Assembly (NCBI GenBank): GCA_945864145.1
Contig: CAMBAN010000021.1
Span: forward strand, 1 to 33,912
DNA: 33,912 nt
Source of the DNA: an uncultured Lachnospiraceae bacterium
GTDB lineage: Bacteria; Bacillota; Clostridia; Lachnospirales; Lachnospiraceae
Direction: 5' to 3'
Part shown: piece after piece, positions 24,558 through 32,385 of the stretch
How the letters are laid out: every line of letters begins with the position of its first letter
Position numbering within the stretch: the first letter of the stretch is position 1
Notes under the pieces: model-generated
What the model saw: the letters and a program-made list of their open reading frames with translations, nothing else
Told to the model about the DNA's origin: nothing
Database searches by the model: none
Translations under genes and position numbers: made by a program

Positions 24558-24968
24558 ATGAAACGTTTTGTATTCGGTGGATTAGGGATGGCGGCATTGC
24601 TTTCAGCAAGTTTGACCTCCTGTAAAGCTATGATGCCTGAGACAGTACAATCTCAAATTGATACCATCAAAGAAGATGCAACAGATAAAATAGCCGAGGA
24701 TGCGAAGGAAACCTTTTTATCGCAGCTGGATGAATTTATCCAAAATGATGCTTTAAACAGCAGTATTGGATTTTCTGAAGAAGAAAAAGAAGCATTAGAA
24801 TCTTCTATTGATGACTATCTAAACAACTATGACTGGAACACCGAAGAACTGGAAAAGACAAAGTCTGATTTTTCTTCCTTTTTGGAGGAACTTTCAAAAC
24901 AAGCTGAGTCCTCTTCTTTAACCAAAGAGGATATTAACAAAAAATTGGATGAAATTTTAAAAAAGTAA
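24558..24968 (+). CDS. Small acidic lipoprotein
   Basis: A 136-residue precursor with a basic start, a hydrophobic stretch and a lipobox-like ASLTSC (Cys at residue 22). The mature part is strongly acidic and helical (EDATDKIAEDAKETFLSQL, then EEKEALESSIDDYLNNY), suggesting a short coiled coil. No family is recognised. It probably shares a transcript with the preceding gene and ends at a strong terminator. AGGAAAGG lies before the ATG. Confidence 0.75.
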   Translation: MKRFVFGGLGMAALLSASLTSCKAMMPETVQSQIDTIKEDATDKIAEDAKETFLSQLDEFIQNDALNSSIGFSEEEKEALESSIDDYLNNYDWNTEELEKTKSDFSSFLEELSKQAESSSLTKEDINKKLDEILKK

Positions 24969-24971
24969 CGC

Positions 24972-25019
24972 AAAGAACCGTCTTATGCATAGCTTACTAT
25001 AGCAACAAGACGGTTCTTT
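24972..25019. terminator. Intrinsic terminator, usable from both sides
   Basis: AAAGAACCGTCTT and AAGACGGTTCTTT form a perfect 13-bp stem with a 22-base loop, followed by a T-rich end on the plus strand. On the minus strand it stands downstream of the interrupted gene at 25041-25334. Confidence 0.85.
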
Positions 25020-25040
25020 TGTTCGTCAATCATGTAATTT

Positions 25041-25334
25041 CTAATCCTCTTCCGGATAAATCCACTCGCAGTTCTCATAAGCAGTTAAATCTACGGCACC
25101 GTCTGCAAAAGCCTTCTTTACCAGCTCCTTGCAAACCTCTTTTCCTAAACCGTAAAAATTTACAATTGCGTTATCATAGGTACAAAGCCATAAGCCCTCC
25201 TGCTTTTCGGCTCAAAATAAATTTGCATTTTCACCTGATTCCAAATTATTCAAATCGTCACTATATCCAAGCTCACATGCCATAACAGCACGTACAGAAT
25301 CATCGGTTTTGTCATAGATTAATGTTCGAAACAT
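25041..25334 (-). pseudogene. Small gene interrupted by one in-frame TGA
   Basis: A 97-codon frame from ATG to TAG with a single TGA at codon 41 (25214-25212) and otherwise sensible coding on both sides. The part before it reads MFRTLIYDKTDDSVRAV and the part after includes EGLWLCTYDNAIVNFYGLGK, with EWIYPEED at the end. No frameshift is needed. It is most simply a nonsense mutation (for example TGG to TGA). Selenocysteine is the other reading, but the hairpin after the TGA has its loop only about ten bases away, closer than bacterial SECIS elements usually allow. No family is recognised. The ribosome site is weak. Confidence 0.6.
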
Positions 25335-25445
25335 ACTACATAACCCCATGCCTTTCTTTTCACCTGTTTTCTACTTGGTATCTTAACATTTTTCACCATA
25401 AAATGCTATGATGAATTTTTGTTAATAAAAAAAATTTTGTTACTA

Positions 25446-26375
25446 TTACCAATCAAGGTCAAAAGAAGAAAAAGCATCTGCTTTTGCAAAATGTGTTTCT
25501 TTATATTGAAAGAAATAGCCTTTGATTTGCGCGTTGACCTCCTGCATATCTGCAATCAATAAGTCAAAATTATCCTCCGTCACACAACCTGCCTCTGCAA
25601 ATACCTGGAAATAGCTTAAATCGTCCCTGTGCTCTTCTATGACAATATCCCATCCCTCCGGCTCCTTTGTGCCTTTTGTGTGAGACCTGATATACTGCTG
25701 CAAAAATTCCTTTGTTTCTGTTGCTAATCCTACCGGATGAAGCAGGCGGAAAAAAGCCAATCGAAGCTTGCTCTTTCTTTTTTCCACCGGATAAGATTTG
25801 ATATCATAATCTTTTCCTTCGTAGTCCTCTTCTCCGCAGGTCCAAAGCTCTTCAAAGCCATCTAAATCATCTGTCGTTATGACTTTTAACAGCTGCTCAT
25901 CCCATTTGGCAATCCATTCCTTACTGCGTGAGCCTGTCGTGTCCAGCAGATAATAGTCATGAAGTGCTGTTACGGCAATCGCAAGCATACGAAAAATACC
26001 ATCCTGCTTGTCTTGTGCCATAACCTCATCTTCCCCGGACAGTCTGATTTCCTGTAACCTTTTACACCCCAAAAACAGCTCCTTTCCCTTTATCAGCTCT
26101 TTTCGAGGTAAAGTGATTTTACGAAGTGCCTCTGTATGGGCAAATGCCCAGTCTCCTATGCGCTCTATCGTATCCGGTAATATGATTTCTCTTAGACTTT
26201 TACAGCTTAAAAAGGTTTTTCTATCAATTTCTGTAACAGGGAATCCATCAATTTCTGCAGGAACTACTGCTATCTGCCCAATGCCTCGATATCTTTTTAT
26301 TACAATCTGTTCCTTTTCCATGTAATAGGCCAGTGTGCCCTCTTCTATGGAAAGAACCTTTTCTTCTACTGCCAT
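25446..26375 (-). CDS. Leucine-rich-repeat (BspA-type) protein, last gene of the MoxR-vWA unit
   Basis: A 309-residue protein without a signal peptide. Residues 25-115 hold three or so BspA-type leucine-rich repeats (EIDRKTFLSCKSLREIILPDTIERIGDWAFAHTEALRKITLP region). The remaining 190 residues are helical and not recognised, with three sections that look like a degenerate repeat of short helices. Cytoplasmic LRR proteins usually act in protein binding. It starts 15 bases after the MoxR gene, so it may be the substrate-recognition part of that ATPase system. This is inference. Confidence 0.75.
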   Translation of the reverse strand: MAVEEKVLSIEEGTLAYYMEKEQIVIKRYRGIGQIAVVPAEIDGFPVTEIDRKTFLSCKSLREIILPDTIERIGDWAFAHTEALRKITLPRKELIKGKELFLGCKRLQEIRLSGEDEVMAQDKQDGIFRMLAIAVTALHDYYLLDTTGSRSKEWIAKWDEQLLKVITTDDLDGFEELWTCGEEDYEGKDYDIKSYPVEKRKSKLRLAFFRLLHPVGLATETKEFLQQYIRSHTKGTKEPEGWDIVIEEHRDDLSYFQVFAEAGCVTEDNFDLLIADMQEVNAQIKGYFFQYKETHFAKADAFSSFDLDW

Positions 26376-26390
26376 ATGTTACCTCTACGC

Positions 26391-27908
26391 TTACAAATCT
26401 AATTCTGTGATTTCCTGTAAAAGTTCATCCTGTCTTTCATGAAGCATCAGCTCCTCATTATGACGTGTATAATCCTCGCTGCCATAAGTTGCAATAAAAC
26501 GGGCACTATACGTGTTGACTGTCAGCTCGGTCATTAGTATCAGAAGCTCATTGCCATCCATAAATGCCACTTCACAAAAGCCAAATACATGGTGCAGCCT
26601 TTCCTTTATCTGTGTGTTTTCAGCCTTCATATCGGCCACCTTCTTATCAAAGGCAGCTTTTAACAGCATAAATCCTTCTTTTGCGGTAGTCAGCTGCTTC
26701 ATTCTGATTTCTCTTGCGCAATCCTCTAAAAAGCTGATAACAAGTCTTTGCTTTTGTTTTTCCTCTTTGGATAAGGTACCTGCCTTTGTCATGGTATCCA
26801 TCAGTTTTCTACGACTTTCTGCCTGCTTTGTACAAAGCTGTGGTACAAGCTCTACGCTATCCTCATCAGAAGCATTTGCTTTCATGATTTTTAGTGGCTT
26901 CATCAGCTCTGTTAAGAAATCTGCTGTTTCCAGATTTTCCTTCATTTCACTGATAAGCTTGTCTAAAATCATACCAATTAAGGCAATTCTTTCATCAAAT
27001 TTCGCAATTCTTGCACGCTCCTGCACCTGGGCAGAGTAAGTACCTGCAAGGATTTCTTCGATTTTGTAATCCTTTTTATATTTATTGTACAATTCGTAAT
27101 AGGCAGTAAATTCCTTCACGATTTTTTCGTTATGGATATACTGGGCAACCAGTGTTTCATCTACAGTAATGCCCTCTTCTTCACAAAGAAGCATCATCAC
27201 AGAAAGATCCTCCCAGCCTCTGGCTGTCACATAGGATTTGCCTCCCACATTTGTTTCCACACGATAAAAGTCATCCTTTTTCATATCCAGATATGTGGTT
27301 ATCGCATTGTGAATGCCTCTTGCTAACGCATATTCCTTCCAAGTAGCATAATCTGCCTCTACCTCCACAAGCTTCATTCTATCCATCGTAACCACGTCAA
27401 ACTCTCGCACGGATTTATTGTATTCAGGTGGATTTCCTGCTGTTACAATGACCCAGCCCTCCGGGACCTGATGTCTGCCAAATACCTTATACTGTAAAAA
27501 CTGTAGCATAGACGGTGCCAGGGTCTCAGATACACAGTTAATTTCATCCAAAAATAATATACCCTCTTCAATGCCTGACTGCTCCATCGTTTCGTAAATA
27601 GAAGCAATGATTTCACTCATCGTATATTCAGATATTTCAAAGGACTGTCCCCCATATTCCTTGTGCGTAATAAAAGGAAGTCCAAGCGCTGACTGTCTGG
27701 TATGATGTGTCATGGAATAAGAAACCAGGGCAATGCCAAGCTCCTGTGCCACCTGCTCCATAATAGCCGTTTTTCCAATACCCGGTGAGCCTAACAAAAA
27801 CAGCGGTCTTTGCCTTACCACCGGAATACGGTATTCACCAAATTCATCCTTTTTCAAATACAAAGTTACAGCATTTTTTATATGCTCTTTTGCCTGCTTG
27901 ATATTCAT
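26391..27908 (-). CDS. MoxR-type AAA+ ATPase
   Basis: A 505-residue AAA+ protein. Walker A GSPGIGKTA is at residues 40-48 and Walker B GILFLDEINCVSETLAPSML near 117. A sensor-type VTAGNPPEYN and the MoxR-like VEADYATWKEYA follow. The C-terminal 200 residues are helical and acidic, unlike short MoxR proteins. MoxR ATPases act as chaperones with a vWA partner, using ATP to remodel or insert metal into targets. Here the vWA gene lies two bases upstream and an LRR gene follows, which makes a three-protein system likely. Confidence 0.9.
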   Translation of the reverse strand: MNIKQAKEHIKNAVTLYLKKDEFGEYRIPVVRQRPLFLLGSPGIGKTAIMEQVAQELGIALVSYSMTHHTRQSALGLPFITHKEYGGQSFEISEYTMSEIIASIYETMEQSGIEEGILFLDEINCVSETLAPSMLQFLQYKVFGRHQVPEGWVIVTAGNPPEYNKSVREFDVVTMDRMKLVEVEADYATWKEYALARGIHNAITTYLDMKKDDFYRVETNVGGKSYVTARGWEDLSVMMLLCEEEGITVDETLVAQYIHNEKIVKEFTAYYELYNKYKKDYKIEEILAGTYSAQVQERARIAKFDERIALIGMILDKLISEMKENLETADFLTELMKPLKIMKANASDEDSVELVPQLCTKQAESRRKLMDTMTKAGTLSKEEKQKQRLVISFLEDCAREIRMKQLTTAKEGFMLLKAAFDKKVADMKAENTQIKERLHHVFGFCEVAFMDGNELLILMTELTVNTYSARFIATYGSEDYTRHNEELMLHERQDELLQEITELDL

Positions 27909-27910
27909 AT

Positions 27911-29209
27911 TTAACCTCCAATATCATCTCTCGAAAGCACCAGTTTAATTGCCCAGGGCGGTATCTGTGGCTGCTCATAATCATCATCTAAAAATACAAA
28001 GGCGGTCTCATAGGGAGGCTTTTGCTCCGGAAAAACGCCATAGCCATCCGTAAAATAAATCAAACCCTTTAGATTTTCAAACTCTTTTTTCTCGATACAG
28101 CTATTTACATATTGGAAAACCGGGCGGAAATCTGTAGACCCAAATCCCTCCAGCTGTCCCTCCTTCATAAAGGCTTCAAATTCCTCATCACAAGTGATTT
28201 TCGTATCACTTTGCACCTGACTGTCACATTGGATGATGTGAATATTTACCTTTCTGAAAAAGTTTTCACTGCTTTTTAAAATGTCATAGGTTTTTTGTAA
28301 AAAGGTCTGTACAATTTTACCTCTACAGGAAGCCGAGGTATCAATTGCTACCACAAATTCCTTAATTTTATTGACATCCTTATATTCCAGGGGCTCCACA
28401 AGGGGTAGATTACCATAAAGCTTTAAGCCATACGTATAATACACATAGTCAAACTCATCATCATTGACCATCATATCCTCACCGGCTACACAAAACTTCT
28501 TTAAGAAATCCCCATAGTCATAATGCTCTCTGGTAGCTTCCTCCAGATTTTGCACCATGCTTTGCTTTTTATCCATTTTATCCTGAGAAAATGCTTTTAA
28601 CTCAGCCTTCACGCGCTCACTGATTTTTTGCCATTGTGCCTGCGAAATCTCATAGTTTTCAGGCTTGGTCCACCTGGTGTGCATGTCTCTTTGAAACAAA
28701 ATACCAAGAGAAGACAAATCCTCAGAATCCATCGGATTATCTCTTAGTACATGATATATCCTTTCAGCAGTCAGTGCACCTGCCTTTTTTTTCCACTGCG
28801 CAAGCTCCTGCACTCGTTTATCATCACGACTGACCTTAAAGCCTGTAATTCCCATTTCCAAAACAGCATTTTCAATTGCCATATCCGATGCAATATCCCA
28901 TAAATCCTTTTCCACCTTTTCATATCGAAAGGCGTGGTTAAAAATACAGTGCAGTAATATATGCAGATAACATCTGGTAATCAGCATCGGTTCTTTTTTA
29001 TACCTGTGAATGACATACAATGGGTCATAATAAATAACACTACCATCGCAGGAAATACTTTCCATACCAAATCTGGCACGAAAGGTCAGCTCCGATAATG
29101 CTACATTCAAAAAACGCAGATGTACTAATATCTGGTCCTTTGCTAATTTCCATATGTGTAGTGCTATTTGTTCTGCTTTATCTAATTTTTCCTTATCTAC
29201 CTTTTCCAT
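27911..29209 (-). CDS. vWA-domain protein with DUF2201-like N-terminus
   Basis: A 432-residue cytoplasmic protein. The N-terminal part resembles the DUF2201 putative metallopeptidase domain: residues 83-92 read HILLHCIFNH, an HxxxHxxxxH pattern in the position of HExxH. The usual catalytic Glu is replaced by Ile, so it may bind metal without being a protease. The C-terminal vWA domain has the MIDAS start DTSAS at residues 290-294 and ending motifs such as YFTDGYG. It is partnered with the MoxR ATPase directly downstream. It follows the oxidoreductase gene by four bases. Confidence 0.88.
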   Translation of the reverse strand: MEKVDKEKLDKAEQIALHIWKLAKDQILVHLRFLNVALSELTFRARFGMESISCDGSVIYYDPLYVIHRYKKEPMLITRCYLHILLHCIFNHAFRYEKVEKDLWDIASDMAIENAVLEMGITGFKVSRDDKRVQELAQWKKKAGALTAERIYHVLRDNPMDSEDLSSLGILFQRDMHTRWTKPENYEISQAQWQKISERVKAELKAFSQDKMDKKQSMVQNLEEATREHYDYGDFLKKFCVAGEDMMVNDDEFDYVYYTYGLKLYGNLPLVEPLEYKDVNKIKEFVVAIDTSASCRGKIVQTFLQKTYDILKSSENFFRKVNIHIIQCDSQVQSDTKITCDEEFEAFMKEGQLEGFGSTDFRPVFQYVNSCIEKKEFENLKGLIYFTDGYGVFPEQKPPYETAFVFLDDDYEQPQIPPWAIKLVLSRDDIGG

Positions 29210-29213
29210 GCTT

Positions 29214-29795
29214 TTAAAACTCCGTAATGGTCGCCTGCTCTAACAGGGCATTCACATCGGCTCCTTCCATATCAAGTCCCTGCGCACTGACAAAATGCAC
29301 ATGCTCAACACCAAAAAGCTTACTTAAAGCGCTGATATATTCAAAGCCAAAATTACATTCTCCAATCAATCCACCACTTGTTGTCACATAATATAAGTCC
29401 TGTGCGGCACAAAGTCCCTGCGGTGTTCCATCTTCTGCATAAGTATAGGTAATGCCTTCTACGCTTGCTGCCTCTAAGAAGATTTTCAGCATAGACGGGA
29501 AAGACATATTCCAAAAGGGAGCTGCAATGACAAGCATGTCAGCTTCCTTTACTGCATTTGCGTAGTCAAACATCGTGTCTTCAAAGCATCCGTTTGCCAA
29601 AAGCTCCTCTCTTCTTTGAAGCCTTTCATAATTGAGAGGTAATAAATTTTCTGTAGAAAGTCTGATTTCTTCTATGTGAAAAGCCAAATCCTTTTTATTT
29701 TCTTCCTGAATACGAGCTAAAAGCTTTTCGCAAAGCTGCAGGGTCCTGGAATCCTTTCCCCTGATACAAGCATTAATCAATAAAAGTGTCGGCAT
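29214..29795 (-). CDS. NAD(P)H-dependent FMN oxidoreductase (azoreductase/flavodoxin fold)
   Basis: A 193-residue protein of the flavodoxin-like fold. The N-terminal LLINACIRGKDSRTLQL is the phosphate-binding loop of this family. PFWNMSFPSMLKIFLEAASVEGITYTY and VTTSGG are the AzoR/MdaB-like FMN-binding and dimer motifs. It reduces quinones, azo or nitro compounds with NAD(P)H. The start at 29795 was chosen for AAGGAGA ten bases upstream and because the loop starts at once; the open frame runs back into the MATE gene. It lies 16 bases after that gene. Confidence 0.88.
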   Translation of the reverse strand: MPTLLLINACIRGKDSRTLQLCEKLLARIQEENKKDLAFHIEEIRLSTENLLPLNYERLQRREELLANGCFEDTMFDYANAVKEADMLVIAAPFWNMSFPSMLKIFLEAASVEGITYTYAEDGTPQGLCAAQDLYYVTTSGGLIGECNFGFEYISALSKLFGVEHVHFVSAQGLDMEGADVNALLEQATITEF

Positions 29796-29811
29796 TTGTC
29801 TTAAGTCTCCT

Positions 29812-31167
29812 TTAAATGTGTATCTTTGTCCATTTTCCCTGCATAAATCGAATCGATGCAAACAGGAAACGTGATAGCTGGTCTGCCAGAACACCAAGCC
29901 AGATACCTACCATACCAAGGCCAAGTGTAAAGCCTAAAAGATAAGATGCTGCTGTTCTGATAAAGGTTACGCTGATAGTAGATGCCATAGCTGTGTAGGT
30001 GGTATCTCCCGCACCACGCAGACATCCCATATAAATGACCTGCGAAACCTGAAATAATACTATTACCATAATAACACGAATAATCTGAATACCATAGGTA
30101 ATTATTTCTTCTTCTTCAAAAAATAAGTGATACAATGCCTCTCCGCCAAAGAAATAAACCACAGCAATGCACAAAGAAATGCATAATCCAATAAGCTGAC
30201 AGGTTTTTCCATATACGCGTGCTTTATCCGGGTTGCCTTCACCAAGGCTTCGTCCAATCAAAGCTACTGCTGCCACCTGCATGCCATCCCCAAAGGAAAA
30301 GGTTAAGCTCATGATATTCATTCCCACCTGATGCGCTGCCATGGCCGCTGTACCCATGCCTGCTGCCATCATAGCTGTTGACATAAAACCAATTCTCATT
30401 AAAATCTGTTCAATGAATACAGAAAATCCCAGCTTTACCATGCTAACAATCGGTCTCATGGAAAACTTAATTTTCTTTTCCAGCATATACGGAATGCTAA
30501 CAAAGTTATCTCTTCGGAATAAGGATAAAAAGCTCATTATACAAGCAACTACGGTACCCAAAACAGTTGCTAAAGCAGCACCCATCATACCAAGAGCCGG
30601 AAATCCGAAATGTCCCTGTATCAATAAATAGTTAAAAATCATATTTACCACATTAGAGGTAACATTGGTCCTCATGGCAATCATGGTATTGCCGGAGCCT
30701 CGCTGCGCCGCATTAATCGCCATGGAAAGTACATTAAAAATCATACCGCCCATAATAATCCGATAGTAAAGCACTGCCGGCTCATGCGTATCCTCTGAAG
30801 AACCACAAAAACTGATAATCTGATTGGCAAAACCTACACAAATAGTGGATACAACAATCGTTGCTAAAATAACAAAAACGAATACTGCCATCAAAAGCTG
30901 ATTCGCTGCATCCTTTCTCTGTTCCCCTCTTCTTCTTGCAACAAGTGCAGAAACAGAAACGTTCACTGCAAAGAACAGAGCAAGTCCCATGAATTTAGGC
31001 TGTGTAGTCAGACCCACAGCAGCTACGGCAGAAGCACCCATGGAGCTTACCATGAGGGAATCTACCATTCCTGCAAGTGCGACAAAAAAGGATTCGCAAA
31101 CAGCTGGCCATGCCATTTCGATTGCTTCCTTCACAATACTGATGCTCATTTTTTCTTTACTTTTCAT
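29812..31167 (-). CDS. MATE family efflux transporter
   Basis: A 451-residue integral membrane protein with about 12 helices in two homologous halves, typical of MATE (MatE, NorM/DinF-like) exporters that use Na+ or H+ gradients. Family features include AWPAVCESFFVALAGMVDSLMVS at the start and GAALATVLGTVVACI and GRSLGEGNPDKA in the middle. The substrate cannot be told. It follows the SGNH hydrolase by nine bases and precedes the oxidoreductase, so the two may serve detoxification together. Confidence 0.93.
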   Translation of the reverse strand: MKSKEKMSISIVKEAIEMAWPAVCESFFVALAGMVDSLMVSSMGASAVAAVGLTTQPKFMGLALFFAVNVSVSALVARRRGEQRKDAANQLLMAVFVFVILATIVVSTICVGFANQIISFCGSSEDTHEPAVLYYRIIMGGMIFNVLSMAINAAQRGSGNTMIAMRTNVTSNVVNMIFNYLLIQGHFGFPALGMMGAALATVLGTVVACIMSFLSLFRRDNFVSIPYMLEKKIKFSMRPIVSMVKLGFSVFIEQILMRIGFMSTAMMAAGMGTAAMAAHQVGMNIMSLTFSFGDGMQVAAVALIGRSLGEGNPDKARVYGKTCQLIGLCISLCIAVVYFFGGEALYHLFFEEEEIITYGIQIIRVIMVIVLFQVSQVIYMGCLRGAGDTTYTAMASTISVTFIRTAASYLLGFTLGLGMVGIWLGVLADQLSRFLFASIRFMQGKWTKIHI

Positions 31168-31176
31168 ATTAATCCC

Positions 31177-32337
31177 CTACCACAAAAGCTCGTTCGGAAC
31201 CACTTCTGCCATTTTCCGGTAAGCTAAATCCGACGGATGTAAATGGTCTCCGCTGTCATAGCCTTCAGCAAAGGCTTCCGGCTTGTCCAAAGCTCTTACA
31301 GCCTTGTCAAAATCAATACAGCCATCTATCTTATCTGTCGTTCTTATCCACTCATTGACCTCATTTCTTAAGTCATTTCTAAAAGGCTCGTAGGTACGCC
31401 AACCATAAACAGGAAGCAAAGTACCCATGTACACCTTCAAACCATAATCTCTTGCAATCTCAATATAGCTTGTTAAGCCCTCAATCATTTCCTTTGCTGT
31501 TGGTAAATCACTCCAGGGTCTGAAAGGATTCACCTCCACGCCCACCGGATGGATAATATCGTTGATACCATGCTGGATAATTACCGTATCAGCACCGGAA
31601 ACCCTTGCCTCTCTTGGAAAACGGATTGCACCCTTTAAACCGTAAGAGTCATAGGTAATATTATCATATTGTCTTAAAATTCTTGTACCGCTTGCAGCTC
31701 TTCTTACAATAGCAGTATGTCCCTTTTTTTCTGCTTCTACACGCAGTGCAAGATAATCAGGCCACGCCTGGGAAGTAATAGAGTCTCCATAACAAATGAT
31801 GCTTCTGTTTTCTTTTTCTGTCAGCACCTCAATATTACTTAGAAAATAGAACCAGTTGGTATTTCTGGTAAGTTCCAAAGGAAGTACCTGCTTTGCTGCA
31901 AAATTGCCAACAGAATAAAACCCCTTGGATAAAGGACCTGTAATCAATACTGCTGAACGCATCTGTGTAAAGTCTGCAAGATAAATACTGACACTAATGT
32001 CAGTTCCTTTTTTTACTGCAAACGGGATTTCATCACTGACAACCGCTTCTTTTTGGGGAATCGTCACACTTTGTTTTCCTCCAAAAGTCACAGGTACAAC
32101 AGTCTCTTCCACAATTTCTTTACTGCCTTGTGCCTTGGCTGTTGCTACATACACCTCAGAAATCGTCACATTTTCTGTTCCACAAAAATTATCTAACGTA
32201 ATTTTTAATTTATCTCCATCAAAAGCTGGATGAATCGGATAACGCAAAGTCAGATTTTTCGCATAATTCTCCGGCTTGCGGTCTGCAATGGATATGGCAT
32301 TGCCCCACATAGATACAAATTTTTTCTCTTTCATCAT
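31177..32337 (-). CDS. SGNH/GDSL-type hydrolase
   Basis: A 386-residue protein. The N-terminal 170 residues form a beta domain. The catalytic SGNH part follows: ICYGDSIT (block I Ser), AASGTRIL (block II Gly), QHGIND (block III Asn) and SGDHLHPSDLAY (block V Asp/His). It has no signal peptide, so it is probably a cytoplasmic esterase or carbohydrate deacetylase. The ATG at 32337 has AAGGAG six bases upstream; another ATG follows at once. That ribosome site is inside a perfect hairpin, so translation may be controlled. The preceding surface-protein gene ends 48 bases upstream. Confidence 0.9.
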   Translation of the reverse strand: MMKEKKFVSMWGNAISIADRKPENYAKNLTLRYPIHPAFDGDKLKITLDNFCGTENVTISEVYVATAKAQGSKEIVEETVVPVTFGGKQSVTIPQKEAVVSDEIPFAVKKGTDISVSIYLADFTQMRSAVLITGPLSKGFYSVGNFAAKQVLPLELTRNTNWFYFLSNIEVLTEKENRSIICYGDSITSQAWPDYLALRVEAEKKGHTAIVRRAASGTRILRQYDNITYDSYGLKGAIRFPREARVSGADTVIIQHGINDIIHPVGVEVNPFRPWSDLPTAKEMIEGLTSYIEIARDYGLKVYMGTLLPVYGWRTYEPFRNDLRNEVNEWIRTTDKIDGCIDFDKAVRALDKPEAFAEGYDSGDHLHPSDLAYRKMAEVVPNELLW

Positions 32338-32343
32338 AAAATA

Positions 32344-32370
32344 CTCCTTAGAGGGTTTTCCTCTAAGGAG
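32344..32370 (-). promoter_or_regulatory. Hairpin enclosing the ribosome site of the SGNH gene
   Basis: CTCCTTAGAGG and CCTCTAAGGAG form a perfect 11-bp stem with a 5-base loop. The 3' arm on the minus strand contains the AAGGAG ribosome site and ends six bases before the start. Folding would hide the site. The stem is followed by TATTTT, so it might also act as a weak terminator for the upstream gene. Confidence 0.7.
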
Positions 32371-32385
32371 ATTATAACACAATTC

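Noticed and set aside
25180-25214. SECIS element after the in-frame TGA
   Set aside because: A hairpin exists, but its loop is about ten bases from the TGA, below the usual bacterial spacing, and no selenocysteine genes are in the window. Kept only as an alternative reading.
25394-25425. Hairpin with T-run read on the plus strand near 25.4 kb
   Set aside because: The stem needs a G-U pair and there is no plus-strand gene ending nearby; read in the minus direction it lacks a T-run.
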